A stretch of DNA of 64,000 nucleotides from DATLLJ01 sp965229885 (GCA_965229885.1 CBDDJX010000001.1:62001-126000), one strand, 5' to 3'. Shown: positions 20,504 to 30,473, counted from the first letter of the stretch. The notes: a model not told the origin generated them from the sequence alone. Numbers and translations are program-made.

Positions 20504-20698
20504 CCGCTCAGCCAGTGCCAGCCGCCGGCCTCACGGTGCACGCGCGTCCTGTCTGGACGTTTCGATCTCCGGCGACCGACGAGTTTTGGTGCGGGGCTGA
20601 GTTGGTTGATAACGGGACTGCCGTGGCCGAGTGGCGAGACTTCGTCGACTCCACGCAATAGCTTCAAGGCCTGCGCCGCGTTCCATCGTGGCCGCATT
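20504..20698. other. Gap between helicase remnant and response regulator
   Basis: Nothing recognisable. It is where the missing N-terminal helicase domain should be, so it probably marks a deletion or rearrangement point. Confidence 0.4.
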
Positions 20699-21046
20699 TC
20701 AGCGTTCACCCAGAGCGATCGGCACGAGCGACTTCGCCTCGAAGGGTTTGGCAACGTACGTGGCGCCGGCGTCGTTCGCCTCGCGTTCGAGCACCGGGTC
20801 GTGATCGGCATCCACGACAATCGCGAGCATCCCGGGATGCTCTGCGTGCGCGTGGATGACCAGATGCAGGCCGTTGTATGCACCGAGCCGCACATCAGTC
20901 ATCAGCAGGTCCGGGGGCGCGAACCGCAACCACCGTTTCGCCTCTTCGAACTCGAACGCGCGGGTCACGAAGTGCCCTGCGGACCTGAGCGCCCGCTCCG
21001 TCTCGGAGTCGTGATTCGTATCGACCAGTAGGACCCGAACGGCCAT
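20699..21046 (-). CDS. Single-domain response regulator
   Basis: A 115-residue receiver domain from ATG 21046 (GGAGG about 9 nt upstream). The acidic pair follows strand 1 (VLLVDTNHD), the phospho-acceptor aspartate is in DLLMTDVRLGAYNGL, and the conserved lysine is in TYVAKPFEAKSL. The threonine/serine position reads VVDAD, so the usual T/S is not obvious and signalling may be altered. No output domain or kinase is nearby. Confidence 0.8.
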   Translation of the reverse strand: MAVRVLLVDTNHDSETERALRSAGHFVTRAFEFEEAKRWLRFAPPDLLMTDVRLGAYNGLHLVIHAHAEHPGMLAIVVDADHDPVLEREANDAGATYVAKPFEAKSLVPIALGER

Positions 21047-21295
21047 TGAGACCAACCTCCACCCAGATCGCCTTGCACGGAGATCCGGTCAGGAGTTCTG
21101 GAGCAAGGTGAATGCCGACGGGATTCGCGGCGGTTTCGTGGAAGAGCGCGGCCCAGCCCGATAATTGGTCGCCGTGGTCCTGACGTTTTTCGTCTTTTCA
21201 GCGCTCCTGTGGCCGGGATCGGCGATTTCCTCCTCCGCAGTGCTGGCAGGCGAATGGCCGGGCGCTGGGCCGCATTTCCAAGTGCGTGAGCGGCT

Positions 21296-21734
21296 ATGCA
21301 CGTCTCGCACGAAACGATCTACGTTAGCTTGTTCGTCCAGAGCCGCGGCGTGCTCAAGAAAGCGCTGGTGGCGCACCTGCGCCAGCGCCGCACGTATCGG
21401 CGATCCAAACGCGCGGCGGTCCACCCGTGCCGGCCGGGCTCATGGCGTCGCTGACCTGGGATCGCGGACTGAAACCGCCGCCCATCGCACCTTCTCGATC
21501 GCGACGGGCGTGCAGGTCTACTTCTGTGACCCGCGCAGTCCGTGGCAACGCGGCACCAATGAAAACACCAACGGGCTGGTGCGCCAGTATCTGCCGAAGG
21601 GGACCGACCTCGCCGGCTACTCACAAGAGGATCTCGATGCGATTGCGCTCCGGCTCAATACCCGACCCCGGAAAACACTCGGCTATCGGACACCGGCAGC
21701 TACACTAGCGGAAACCGTTGCATCGACCGGTTGA
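21296..21734 (+). pseudogene. IS30-family transposase remnant
   Basis: Two blocks of an IS30 transposase remain: MHVSHETIYVSLFVQSRGVL near 21296, and, after an internal deletion and a frame change, IATGVQVYFCDPRSPWQRG with TNENTNGLVRQYLPKGTDL and ALRLNTRPRKTLGYRTP ending at 21734. The catalytic aspartates of the middle region are missing. No terminal repeats were recognised. Confidence 0.8.
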
Positions 21735-22045
21735 ATCGGCCCTTCCAGCTCGTAGTAGGGACCGTGTTTGTCGGGAATTCTCAAAGACGGCGACTTCATG
21801 TGGGCCGACATTTGACACACTCGAGAGTATTCCAGACGACAGACTTTTCTCGCCCGGGTCCTCTTTTCGGAGACTTCCACTTACGGGGATTTAGGCGATG
21901 GGAATGCTCCGTTCTGGTACACCGTAGCCACAATCATATCTGTAAGTAATTGCAATATATGGCTTTAATCACATCATTCTAGTTATTCTTAGGACCGAAC
22001 ATTTGGCTCGAACCGGGCGGAACGCGTATTGCCCTCTTGCTTAGG
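21735..22045. other. AT-rich upstream region of PEP-CTERM gene
   Basis: No gene. From about 21935 to 21995 the sequence is markedly AT-rich compared with its surroundings (TAAGTAATTGCAATATATGG, TTTAATCACATC, TTATTCTTAGG), which probably holds the promoter of the downstream exported protein. No exact box assignment is made. Confidence 0.4.
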
Positions 22046-22758
22046 ATGAGACGCAACACGTCACTACGAATCGCCTTGGCCTTACTGGTGGCCACGCTGG
22101 GGGCGTCGTCACGAGCGGCTGCGGACCCCATCACATATCAGCTGCACAACCACCCCAACGGGGGTGCGGCACCTCCATTGTACGGGCTGCGCCTCGACGG
22201 TCTGTACGGCGACGTCACCGCCGAATACACGTTCGACTTCGACGATACCGCCAACGGGGCTGCCATGTTCATGGACTGGGATGGGTCCACGCTTAACATT
22301 TACGGCACCGCGTGGGGTGGCGAGGACGGTGGAACCGCATACATCGACCCGGCACTCTGGACCATCAACTTCACCTACTCAAACGTGACGACGGACGCCG
22401 GCGACTCCGGAGGTTTCACGGATCTGATCGTGCTCCCCACGGGAATGTATACCAGTGGAGCGACGGGGACTATCCAGAATGGCACGACGCACAATTTGTA
22501 CGACTACTCGGGGAGTCTCACGACTACACGTTACGGTTCGGCGATGAGGCCGACGGCAGCGGTCATCGAGGATTCGATGGGCTCAGCGGCTGGGGCTGGG
22601 TGAATCATTGCGCGGACCCATGCGGGTACAACTATGAAGCCCATATCAACGCTTCCGATTGGCTGTTCACAGCCACAGCCGTTCCCGAACCCTCCACCCT
22701 GCTCCTGCTTGGCACCGGCTGGGTCGGCCTCGTCGACTTCCGGCGACGGAAGCAGTAG
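22046..22758 (+). pseudogene. PEP-CTERM exported protein with central frameshift
   Basis: Start ATG 22046 gives a signal peptide (LRIALALLVATLGASSRAAA) and a beta-rich domain (ITYQLHNHPNGGAAPPLYGL). Around 22510 the frame must change: DLYDYSG-like coding continues as ESHDYTLRFGDEADGSGHRG in the next frame and ends with the sorting signal VPEPSTLLLLGTGWVGLVDF plus RRRKQ. PEP-CTERM proteins are cut and released by an exosortase, usually in biofilm matrix production. No exosortase is in the window. One base is missing at the junction; it may be decay or a sequencing error. Confidence 0.78.
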
Positions 22759-22860
22759 CCACCGCAGGGCGTGAGTCAATCCAAGGGCGACCTCTCGCAC
22801 GTCCCGCCGCTTTTGGACGACTACGTCTCTACATGGGGCGGCCTGGTTACATCTATGTAT

Positions 22861-22950
22861 TGGCGGAGAGAGAGGGATTCGAACCCTCGGTAGAGTTTCC
22901 CCTACACACGCTTTCCAAGCGTGCTCCTTCAACCACTCGGACATCTCTCC
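22861..22950 (-). tRNA. tRNA-Ser (anticodon GGA)
   Basis: A 90-nt class II tRNA on the minus strand with encoded CCA. Acceptor GGAGAGA pairs with TCTCTCC, the anticodon loop TTGGAAA carries GGA, there is a long variable arm (GTAGGGGAAACTCTAC) and a T arm GAGGGTTCGAATCCCTC. It borders the IS-rich zone. Confidence 0.95.
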
Positions 22951-23095
22951 GTGTCTTTTGAATCAGCGGTTTACGGGCGAGTGGCTCAACCCGAAACCCA
23001 AATTGTGTCAGAAATTGTGTCAGACCTCCAAATGGCACTGCAAGTTGGCGGAAACGGCGCGTGTCTCCCCCTCGGCGCGGTGCGCCCGCGCTCGG

Positions 23096-23587
23096 TCAGC
23101 AGGCGCACGTCACCGCATCCCACGCGACGAACGCCTGGGTGCGCAGCAGCCGGTGGTGCACAGCCCGGAGTAGGTGCCGACCCACCCGGAAGAGATTCTA
23201 AAGAACGCCGTGCACCGATGCAAAACGTTGTAGATGGGCGGCCGACTTGAAGCGACGCATCTGGCGTTCACGTTGACGGGTCGGTTGATGCGAGAGTTCC
23301 GCGCGATTGTTCTCGTACTGCCGCGTGCTGTGCACCACGGACGGCATCGCGGTGCGGTGCGCCGCGGCGTAGCTACGGAGCTGGTCCGTGATCAGCCGAC
23401 GAGGGGCCCGACCCTGTCCCTTCAACAGCTTGCGAAAGAAGCGCGCAGCCGCCCCGCGATTGCGTCGCGACTGCACGAGGATGTCGATGACGTCGCCGTC
23501 CTCGTCCACGGCGCGCCACAGATACTGCTGCCGCCCCTGGATCTTCACGAACACCTCGTCCAGGTACCAGGTGTCGCCCAGGCGGCC
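23096..23587 (-). pseudogene. IS6-family transposase remnant
   Basis: Reading from 23587 downward, the frame has the IS6 catalytic region (DTWYLDEVFVKIQGRQQYLW, AVDEDGDVIDILVQSRRN, RRLITDQLRSY, NNRAELSHQPTRQRERQMRR). A TAG at about 23198 interrupts HGVL*NLFRVGRHLLR, after which the frame continues open to TGA at 23096 (AFVAWDAVTCAC). The N-terminus is cut by the IS3 copy at 23588. Truncation plus the nonsense codon make it inactive. Confidence 0.8.
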
Positions 23588-24896
23588 TGAATCGTACCGG
23601 GAATCCCGGAGGGCGAGTTAGTTGAGTCAGGCCACCTTAACCTGCTCATAGTAGTGCGCGTCGAATGCCGCAGGCGGCACGTAGCCGATGGGCTCGAGCA
23701 ACCGGCGGTTGTTGAACCAATCCACCCACGCCAGCGTCGCGAATTCCACCTGCGCCAGATGCGGCCACGGACCTTGCCGTCGAATCACCTCCGTCTTGAG
23801 GAGCCCAATCACCGACTCGGCGAGGGCATTGTCATAGGAGTCGCCTCGGCTGCCGACCGACGGCGCGATGCCGGCGTCGGCGAGCCGGTCGGTGTACCGC
23901 ATCGACAGATACTGCGTACCCCGGTCGCTGTGATGCGCCAGGCCGCTGACGCGATCCGCGCCACGTTCGCACACCGCTTATTCGAGCGCATCGAGCACGA
24001 AGTCCGTCCGCAGCGACGCCGACACGCGCCCGCCGACGATGCGCCGCGAGAAGACAGCGATCACGAACGCGACATACACGAAGCCTTTCCACGTGGCGAC
24101 GTAGGGGAAGTCGGAGACCCAGAGGCTGGTTGGGCCGCGGCGCGGTGAACTGGCGGTCGACCAAAGCCGGGGGACGCACGCCGGCGGTCGCAGCGGCGGG
24201 CGTCGTGACCCATGCGCGGCCGCGGACCGCGCCGGCCAAGCCCATCGCCCCCATCAGCCGCTCGACCATGCAGCGCGCGACGTCGACGTCTTCGCGGCCG
24301 AGCTGCTGCCAGACCTTCCGCGGTCCGTATGCCTGCCAATTCGCGTCCCAGACCCGCTGGATGGCGATCCGCAAGTCGTCGTCGCGCTTGGCGCGCGCCG
24401 GCCGCGGCGGCGGGTCCACCTGCCGGGCGTGGTGCAGAAAATACGTCGAGGGGGCGATCGGCAACACCGCGCAGATCGGCTCAACCCCCTACGTGGCCCG
24501 GTGGTCATCCACAAACTGGACCATTACTTCACTCGGCGGTCGCGCGCCGCCTGGGCAAAATATGCGGAGGCCTTCCGCAAGATCTCATTCGCGCGTCTCA
24601 ATTCGCGATTGTCGCGTTCCCGTTCCTTCAGGCGCTGGCGCTCGTCGGTCGTCAGGCCGCCCCGCTGGCCCGTATCGCGTTCGGTCTGGCGCACCCAATT
24701 CCGCAGCGTCTCACCGGTGCAGCCGAACTTGCTCGCGATCGCCGTGATCGCGGCCCACTGCGACGGATGCTCGGAACCATGCGCGCGGACCATCCGAATG
24801 GCCCGCTCTCGTAACCTCAGCTGAATACTTCCTCGGTCGTGCCATGGGCTCCATCCTCTCAAGCAATGAGCCCTCCGACGAACCCGGTACGATTCA
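23588..24896 (-). mobile_element. IS3-family element, full length but decayed
   Basis: It is bounded by inverted repeats: TGAATCGTACCGGG at 23588 and its complement CCCGGTACGATTCA ending at 24896, each continued by an inner GGAGGGC match. It encodes orfA and orfB on the minus strand, both damaged. No target duplication is visible: the left flank is an IS6 gene and the right flank a glycosidase gene. It is the parent type of the fragment at 5910-6376. Confidence 0.88.
23627..24845 (-). pseudogene. IS3 orfA/orfB transposase (multiple lesions)
   Basis: orfA begins at ATG 24845 (MARPRKYSAE). It needs a one-base correction before RERAIRMVRAHGSEH, then runs through the helix-turn-helix (ASKFGCTGETLRNWVRQ) and leucine zipper to about 24524. 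orfB contains TYFLHHARQVDPP and QAYGPRKVWQQLGRED. It shifts frame near 24120 (QPL / WVSDFPYVATWKGF) and has TAA before AVCERGADRVSGL, then the DDE block HHSDRGTQYLS and the rest to 23627. The TAA is shared with the 5910-6376 copy, so it predates their separation. Confidence 0.82.
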
Positions 24897-25347
24897 AAGA
24901 TGGACGCTGCCGGCGGACCTGTTTGATCGCCGACTGCGAGCGAGTGCAACATCGACGACCATTTTGCGCCGGTCACATTCGGCAACCAGCGATGAAGCCG
25001 CTGCAGATAGACTTCGCGTCCTTTCCCGTCCGCGTCGAGGGCCGATACGTTTGTGCCGAAGGAATCCCACGTTGCCCAGACGCGCAGCCAGTTGATTCCG
25101 AACTCTTGCAGGTCATCCAGATCGCGGCGAACCGATTCTTCGGAGGCCCCCAGCCCGCCGTAGTAGCTGACACCCACCAAGAATGTCGGTTCGCCGTTGA
25201 GCGTGAAGCGATCCTTCGCAATCCCCAGCACAGTACCGGTGTCTGGACGGTTCTGCGGTTCCTGCGCCATAACAATCGAACCGAATCCCGGCTGAATTCC
25301 GGCAATCATCAAGATCAGTTGGAAACACAAACTCGCTAGTCCCATCT
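24897..25347 (-). pseudogene. Exported glycoside hydrolase (GH5-like), truncated by IS3
   Basis: ATG 25347 starts a signal peptide (MGLASLCFQLILMIAGIQPG) followed by a TIM-barrel start typical of GH5-like enzymes: FTLNGEPTFLVGVSYYGGLG and FGINWLRVWATWDSFG. Near 25000 the frame shifts (YLQRL to SLVAECDRRKMVVDVALARS). The gene is then cut at the IS end at 24896. The catalytic glutamates lie in the lost part. Likely substrate, a beta-glucan, is inference only. Confidence 0.7.
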
Positions 25348-25427
25348 CTGACGATCTCCTCGTTTGATTAGTCGTTGATCGCGCCGCGATCAATACGTTG
25401 GACCGCGAAGCGATCCACGACACAGTG

Positions 25428-25560
25428 CTACTTCCTCAGGTTCCAGATGCGCACCGGGCCGTCCAGTGCTCCGCTGACGAGCTGCCTGCGATCCAGTGTA
25501 AAGGCAATGGTTGTGACGCCGCTGTGGTGGCCTCGCAATACTTCGACGGTACCTTTTACT
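25428..25560 (-). pseudogene. Single WD40 repeat remnant
   Basis: The minus strand reads VEVLRGHHSGVTTIAFTLD then RRQLVSGALDGPVRIWNLRK and stop. This is one complete WD40 blade (GH ... SGxxDGxVRIWNL) at what would be a C-terminus. No further blades or upstream domain can be read, so it is the last piece of a deleted WD40 protein. Confidence 0.65.
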
Positions 25561-25574
25561 CCAGGCTCCAAACC

Positions 25575-25661
25575 CAAAGGTGGTAAGAAAAGCAAGGAAA
25601 AGGCAAGCAACAGCAGGTGAAGAGACAGAAACAAGTGGAACAAGGGAAGGAGGATAAGAAC
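25575..25661. other. Polypurine tract
   Basis: About 85 nt on the plus strand are almost entirely A and G (for example AAGAAAAGCAAGGAAAAGG and GGGAAGGAGGATAAGAA), a strong strand bias unlike the surroundings. It lies between the WD40 remnant and a degenerate tRNA. Function unknown. Confidence 0.45.
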
Positions 25662-25764
25662 CGCCTAGGGACTCCGTAGCAGGAAGCCAGCCTCGCATCC
25701 ATCCCCGCGGCCGTTGTTGTACACGGCCCCTATCAGAAACCCGGTCGGCGTGGGAACGTTGCCC

Positions 25765-25841
25765 GCACCCGTAGCTCACTCGGATAGAACATGGGACTTC
25801 TAAGCCGGGGGTCCCGCGTTCGAGTCGCGGCGGGCGCACCA
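25765..25841 (+). tRNA. Degenerate tRNA-Arg (anticodon TCT), probable pseudo-tRNA
   Basis: The T arm (CCGCGTTCGAGTCGCGG), the loop CTTCTAA with anticodon TCT, and an encoded CCA are present. However, the acceptor stem has A3 opposite C70 (GCACCCG/CGGGCGC), the D stem is GCTC/GAAC, and the anticodon stem TGGGA/GCCGG has several mismatches. Healthy tRNA-Arg(TCT) genes have GGGGA/TCCCT there. It is probably a decayed copy or duplicated relic at an integration zone. Confidence 0.6.
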
Positions 25842-25982
25842 TTTCTTAAAGAATTCGCCGATTTCGCCCCGAAGAAAAACGTGGGGCGAACATCCATCGA
25901 ACACAGTGATCGGTCTGGCGAGTTCGCGCCAACATCACCCGATTTCACGATTCGACAGGGAGTGCTGCTGACCTGCGCCCGT

Positions 25983-27158
25983 TCATCGATTCAGCAGATC
26001 TCCCCAGAAGCCGGCCAGCTCGAGCACGTCGCCGAGGTGTGCCGGCCGATCGGCCTCGGCGTGCGAGATGAGGTCGGTCACCAGCAGACGAACGGGCGCG
26101 TGGCCGCGCAGATGCTCGGCTAAGTACTCCGACTCGACGGCGGGAATGACGTTATCGTCTCTGCCGTGAAGCAGAAACACCGGCGCCGACGGCTTGGGCG
26201 AGCGCGACGCGGACAGCGCCGGCGCATCGCCGTAGAGCGCGATGTAGGGCAGGAGTCGCGGTCCCAGATGTGCGACGTCGCGGTCGTTCACGTACTCAAG
26301 CAACGTTCTGGAGGGTTCGGGCAGGTCCCGCGCCAGCACACGCAGGGCCGCGAACTCGCGCTCGGCCCGCGGCTTGTCCACCTGGTCGAGGGAAGACGCC
26401 CGCAGAAACCGGCGCATGCCGGCCCGGAGCGCAGCGACTTGATCGGGGGGGACCAGTCGATCAGCCATCCTGAGCAGGACGATCGCGACGCCATAATCGT
26501 GAGGGGAACGAGGCGCAGGCGTGTACGGCGCGGCCGTGACGCCGCGTGGAGCAGTGTCGATTCCCGTGCAGAGATAGCGCAGGACGCGAGGCAAATCGTC
26601 ATGACCGCCAAACGACAACACGTACGACACGTGGTTCCGCAGAGACGGGCGTCCGGCGGCCACGACGGACAGTCCGCCGCTGAAGCTGACGCCCATCAGG
26701 CCGATGCGGCCGGTGGGCGTCAGCCCCGACAGGGTGGCGAGCCACAGGGCCAGCTCTTCGATTCGATCGGTGAGTGCGGGCGTGATGTCAAACTGCTGAA
26801 GTTCCGGGATTTCTGGCGTCACGACGGTGACGTTGGTCTTCGCGAGCTCGCGTGCCAGCGCCATCAGGCGTGGTTCGTCGATGCCGGCCGGGTGCAACCC
26901 GGACACCAGGAGCACCGTTTGACGGGACGTGCGCAACGGGGCGTATACGCGGGCCCGTATCGATGTGTGTGCGACCGGCACGCGCACGAGCCGTTCGGTT
27001 GTTCCGACGGTGTAGAGATCGGCGGCGCGCCGGGCCAGTCCGTGCAGATTCGCCGCACGGACGACGAGGGACAGGCCGAGGACGTAAGGCCACGCGGCGA
27101 GGCCGGAGAGCAGTAAGAGCGTGACGGCCGCGACAGCGGCAAGCGCTCGGCGGCGCAT
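25983..27158 (-). CDS. Membrane-anchored alpha/beta hydrolase
   Basis: A 391-residue protein with one N-terminal hydrophobic segment (ALAAVAAVTLLLLSGLAAWP), so probably anchored or exported, and an alpha/beta-hydrolase domain. The nucleophile serine is in GLMGVSFSGGLSVV, the acid in FLLHGRDDNVIP and the histidine in DLISHAEADRP. The substrate is unknown. It is divergent from a truncated kinase gene 32 nt away. Confidence 0.82.
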   Translation of the reverse strand: MRRRALAAVAAVTLLLLSGLAAWPYVLGLSLVVRAANLHGLARRAADLYTVGTTERLVRVPVAHTSIRARVYAPLRTSRQTVLLVSGLHPAGIDEPRLMALARELAKTNVTVVTPEIPELQQFDITPALTDRIEELALWLATLSGLTPTGRIGLMGVSFSGGLSVVAAGRPSLRNHVSYVLSFGGHDDLPRVLRYLCTGIDTAPRGVTAAPYTPAPRSPHDYGVAIVLLRMADRLVPPDQVAALRAGMRRFLRASSLDQVDKPRAEREFAALRVLARDLPEPSRTLLEYVNDRDVAHLGPRLLPYIALYGDAPALSASRSPKPSAPVFLLHGRDDNVIPAVESEYLAEHLRGHAPVRLLVTDLISHAEADRPAHLGDVLELAGFWGDLLNR

Positions 27159-27190
27159 GAGGCCTATGCTATCCGCACAGAGGTCTCGAC

Positions 27191-27560
27191 ATGACCGACG
27201 ACCAGCGCGCTGTCATCGCGTTTCTGTCGACGCCTGAAGCCTACGGGCTTCGCGCGGGCCCCGTCGAGCGCATCGACACCCACATCAGCATCGTCTTGCT
27301 GGCGGGCGATCGCGTCTACAAGCTCAAACGAGCGGTTCGTTTCGACTACGTCGATTTCTCCACGATCGAGCTGAGGCGCATCAGTTGCGAGGCCGAGGTG
27401 CGCTTGAACCGCCGGACGGCACCGTCCCTCTATCTCGGCATGCGGCCGGTCACACGTGAAGCCGACGGCGCTCTCGCATTGGGAGGGCAGGGCGACCCGG
27501 TCGATTGGGTCGTCGAGATGGTGCGGTTCGATCAGGACACCCTGTCCGTCTCGAATTCGT
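27191..27560 (+). pseudogene. APH-type kinase (bifunctional phosphotransferase/ATPase family), truncated
   Basis: ATG 27191 begins a frame typical of the proteins that join an aminoglycoside-phosphotransferase-like domain to a P-loop kinase: VERIDTHISIVLLAGDRVYK, LKRAVRFDYVDFSTIELRR and VDWVVEMVRFDQDTL. The coding ends at about 27560 where transposase DNA begins. The catalytic loop and the whole P-loop domain are missing, so no activity is expected. Confidence 0.75.
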
Positions 27561-28686
27561 TGTCAGGCCGCCACTGGGAGCTAGACCAGGTCCCGGCAGT
27601 GGGAGACCCAACGCACATTATTGAGCTCGGCCCGGGCCATCGTGTGTTCGCCGGCAAAGGCCCACGGCGTGTGGCCCTCCAACGACGCGTGGCGGCGTGC
27701 CGCGTTGTAGTAGGCCTGGAAGTCGGCGAGCTTCCGCTCAAGATCACGGGCATTCCAGAACAGCACATGGTCCAGAAACTCTCGCCGCATCGTCCCAATC
27801 AGGCGCTCCACGAAGGGGTGCGACAGGGGCACATAGGGCACCGTCTTGATTTCGTCGATCTCCAGAATTCGAAGATTCGCCGTCCAACGGTGCGCCTCGA
27901 ACAGTGGATCATGATTGGTACTGAGATGTCGCGGTGTGCCCCGACCATGAATGGCGGCGTTGAACATGCGACAGAGGCTGGGGCCATCGACGGCCCCGCG
28001 ATGCACGCCGAGACCGATGATGCGACGCGTGAACTGGTCCATGACCACGAGCACCCAGTAGCTCCGGAGCACGATGGACTCGCATCGAAAGAGGTCCACG
28101 CTCCACAGGCTGTCTGTGGTGTGTCCGATGAACGACAACCACGAGGGTCCGGTTCCGCCCGGGGCGGGGCGATAGTGTGTCGACAGCACGCGGTACACGA
28201 CGTGCTTGTCGATGTCGACCCCGAACGTGTGCGAGATGATGCGCGCAATCCGTGGACAGCCGAACCGAGGATTGCGCGACTTGAGCTCGACGATAGCCTG
28301 GATGAGTGCCTCGCTCGGCCCCTTCGGTCCGGGCTTCTTCGGGCACGGGCTCAACGAGAACAGCTCGCGGTACTTGCGGCACACCAACGCCTGATGAAAC
28401 GCCAGGAGCGTCGAGGGGCGCAAGCCGATGGCGACCTTTCGGATTCGTCCTGGACTGAGGAAGAGCGACCCGAATCCGCAGAGCAGCCCGTCGCTCAGCG
28501 TCAGGTTCGGCGCCCGCCGCCGAGCACGGCGCAGGACGATCACAGTTACTGCTTGAGCAAAAGATTCTCCGCGATCACCGCTCGCACGCCACCCGGGCCA
28601 CTCAGCTGTGCGGTCACGACGGCCAGGTGAAGCAGGGTGAGCAGGACGCCCTTTATGTGCCAGACAGCGTAGGTCAGGCGCCAGGC
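27561..28686 (-). mobile_element. DDE integrase-type IS with decayed transposase
   Basis: The minus strand encodes an rve-domain transposase: PGPKGPSEALIQAIVELK, RFGCPRIARIISHTFG, DSLWSVDLFRCESIVLRSYW, HPFVERLIGTMRREFLDHVLF, ending at 27581. Upstream, the conserved N-terminus (TAQLSGPGGVRAVIAENLLL) is separated by a TAA after LLKQ and a one-base shift before IVLRRARRR. At the second catalytic position the family aspartate reads asparagine (HLSTNHDPLF). No terminal repeats could be matched. Confidence 0.75.
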
Positions 28687-28786
28687 GCCACGCAACGTTG
28701 CCTCAACCCTAGATTCAGCGAGAGAATTGGCAATTCGAGACGCACAGGGCAGACGGACGTTTCGAGTCCGCTAGGATCACTGACGA

Positions 28787-30472
28787 ATGGGTATCGCGGC
28801 TGACTTCGTCCTCATCGTGGTCGCGGGCCTAGTGGGCGCCATCGTCGCCCGTTCCCTGGGCCTGCCGCTCTTGGTCGGCTACGTCGCCGCCGGCGTCATC
28901 GTCGGGCCCTACACCGCCGGCCCGACGGTCGCGCACATCGACGACATCGAACTGCTTGCCGAGATCGGCGTGGCGCTCCTGCTCTTCGCGCTCGGGCTCG
29001 AACTCTCGTTTCGCGACCTGCGCGCGGTCCGGCGCGTGGCCCTGATCGGTGGGCCCATCCAGATCGGCCTCACCGCCTGGTTCGGCGCCTGGGTCGCCTG
29101 GACCGCGCTCGGCATGGCCACGACCGACGCGATCTGGTTTGGCGCGATGGTCTCGCTCTCCAGCACGATGGTGGTCCTCAAGACGCTTGCCGCCGCCGGC
29201 ACGACCTCAACCCTGGCCAGCCGCGTGATGATTGGGCTGCTGGTCGTCCAAGACTTGGCCGTCGTGCCCATGCTCATCGTCCTACCGCACGTGGGCGATG
29301 CGAGTGCCGCGCTGCCCAGACTCGCGCAAGCGAGTCTCGTCGCCGCGGCCTTTCTGCTGGCCATGGTGCTCATCGGCACCAGGCTGCTGCCCGCATTACT
29401 GAGACGCGTCGCGGCGTGGGGATCGCGAGAGCTGTTCCTCGTGGCCGTCGTCGCCGCCGGCGTGGGGATCGGGTCCCTCACGTTTCAGCTCGGGCTCTCG
29501 TTCGCCATCGGGGCGTTCGTCGCGGGCATCGTGCTCAGCGAATCGGAGTTGAGCCATCAGGCGCTCAGCGATATCGGCCCGCTGCGTGACGTGTTCGGAT
29601 TGGTGTTCTTCGTGTCCGTCGGCATGCTGTTCGACCCACGCTACGTCGTGGCACATGCCGGCCAAGTGGCCTTGGTCGTCGCAATCATCGTCGCCGGCAA
29701 ATCCCTCATCTGTGGGTTGGTGGCGCGTGCCTTCGGCTACCGGAACATGGCGCCCTGGATCGTCGGCCTGGGCCTCTCGCAGATTGGCGAGTTCAGCTTC
29801 GTCCTCGCCCGATCCGGATACACGGGCCGCTTCATCGCCAAGGACACGTACGACCTCGCGCTGACCTGCACCGTCCTGTCCATGGCGCTGTCGCCGCTGG
29901 TGTTCTCAGGCGCCCTTCCCGTCGCCAGAGCGTGGGCCCGATGGCGAAGACCCGCGCAGCCGTCAACGGTGCCGCCGATCAGAACGGCGCTCGAGAACCA
30001 CGTCGTCGTCGCCGGCTATGGCCGAACGGGGCGCACCGTCGTGGATGCCTTGCAGGGTGCAGCGGTGCCGTACGTGGTGGTCGAGCTCAACCACGAGGCG
30101 CTGGCACGCCCCTTCGAGCAGGGCGTCCCGGTCGTGTGGGGTGACATCTCGAGTGAGGACATCCTGCGCGCCGCCGGGATTCCCCAGGCTCGCATGCTCG
30201 TGATGGCGGTGCCCGAGTGGCAGGCGATTCGACTGGGGATCGAACGCGCCAAGCGCCTCAATCCGCGACTGTTCGTCGTGGCGCGTGCCACGGCCGCCGA
30301 GCACGTGAAGGATCTCCGCGCGCTTCGGGCCGACGCCGTCGTCCAGCCGGAGTTCGAAGGGGGTATCGAGATGGTTCGTCGGGCGCTGGCCCACTGCGAG
30401 CGAACCGACGCCGAGATCGACCGGCTGATGGCCGACCTGCGGAAGGCGCTGTACGAGCCACTCGATACGTGA
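28787..30472 (+). CDS. KefB-like CPA2 antiporter with RCK/TrkA-N domain
   Basis: A 561-residue inner-membrane cation:proton antiporter. About 12 membrane segments (VLIVVAGLVGAIVARSLGLP, LLVGYVAAGVIVGP) include the CPA2 half-helix block ALLLFALGLELSF and GLLVVQDLAVVP. After a linker at about residue 390, the cytosolic nucleotide-binding domain starts with HVVVAGYGRTGRTVVDAL (GxGxxG) and ends near LRADAVVQPEF. This is the K+ or Na+ efflux architecture gated by NAD(H) or a ligand. It ends 1 nt from the end of the convergent antiporter-trehalose synthase gene. Confidence 0.9.
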   Translation: MGIAADFVLIVVAGLVGAIVARSLGLPLLVGYVAAGVIVGPYTAGPTVAHIDDIELLAEIGVALLLFALGLELSFRDLRAVRRVALIGGPIQIGLTAWFGAWVAWTALGMATTDAIWFGAMVSLSSTMVVLKTLAAAGTTSTLASRVMIGLLVVQDLAVVPMLIVLPHVGDASAALPRLAQASLVAAAFLLAMVLIGTRLLPALLRRVAAWGSRELFLVAVVAAGVGIGSLTFQLGLSFAIGAFVAGIVLSESELSHQALSDIGPLRDVFGLVFFVSVGMLFDPRYVVAHAGQVALVVAIIVAGKSLICGLVARAFGYRNMAPWIVGLGLSQIGEFSFVLARSGYTGRFIAKDTYDLALTCTVLSMALSPLVFSGALPVARAWARWRRPAQPSTVPPIRTALENHVVVAGYGRTGRTVVDALQGAAVPYVVVELNHEALARPFEQGVPVVWGDISSEDILRAAGIPQARMLVMAVPEWQAIRLGIERAKRLNPRLFVVARATAAEHVKDLRALRADAVVQPEFEGGIEMVRRALAHCERTDAEIDRLMADLRKALYEPLDT

Positions 30473-30473
30473 C

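Noticed and set aside
22046..22758. Programmed ribosomal frameshift in the PEP-CTERM gene
   Set aside because: No slippery heptamer or following structure was convincing at about 22510; other accessory genes have similar simple lesions.
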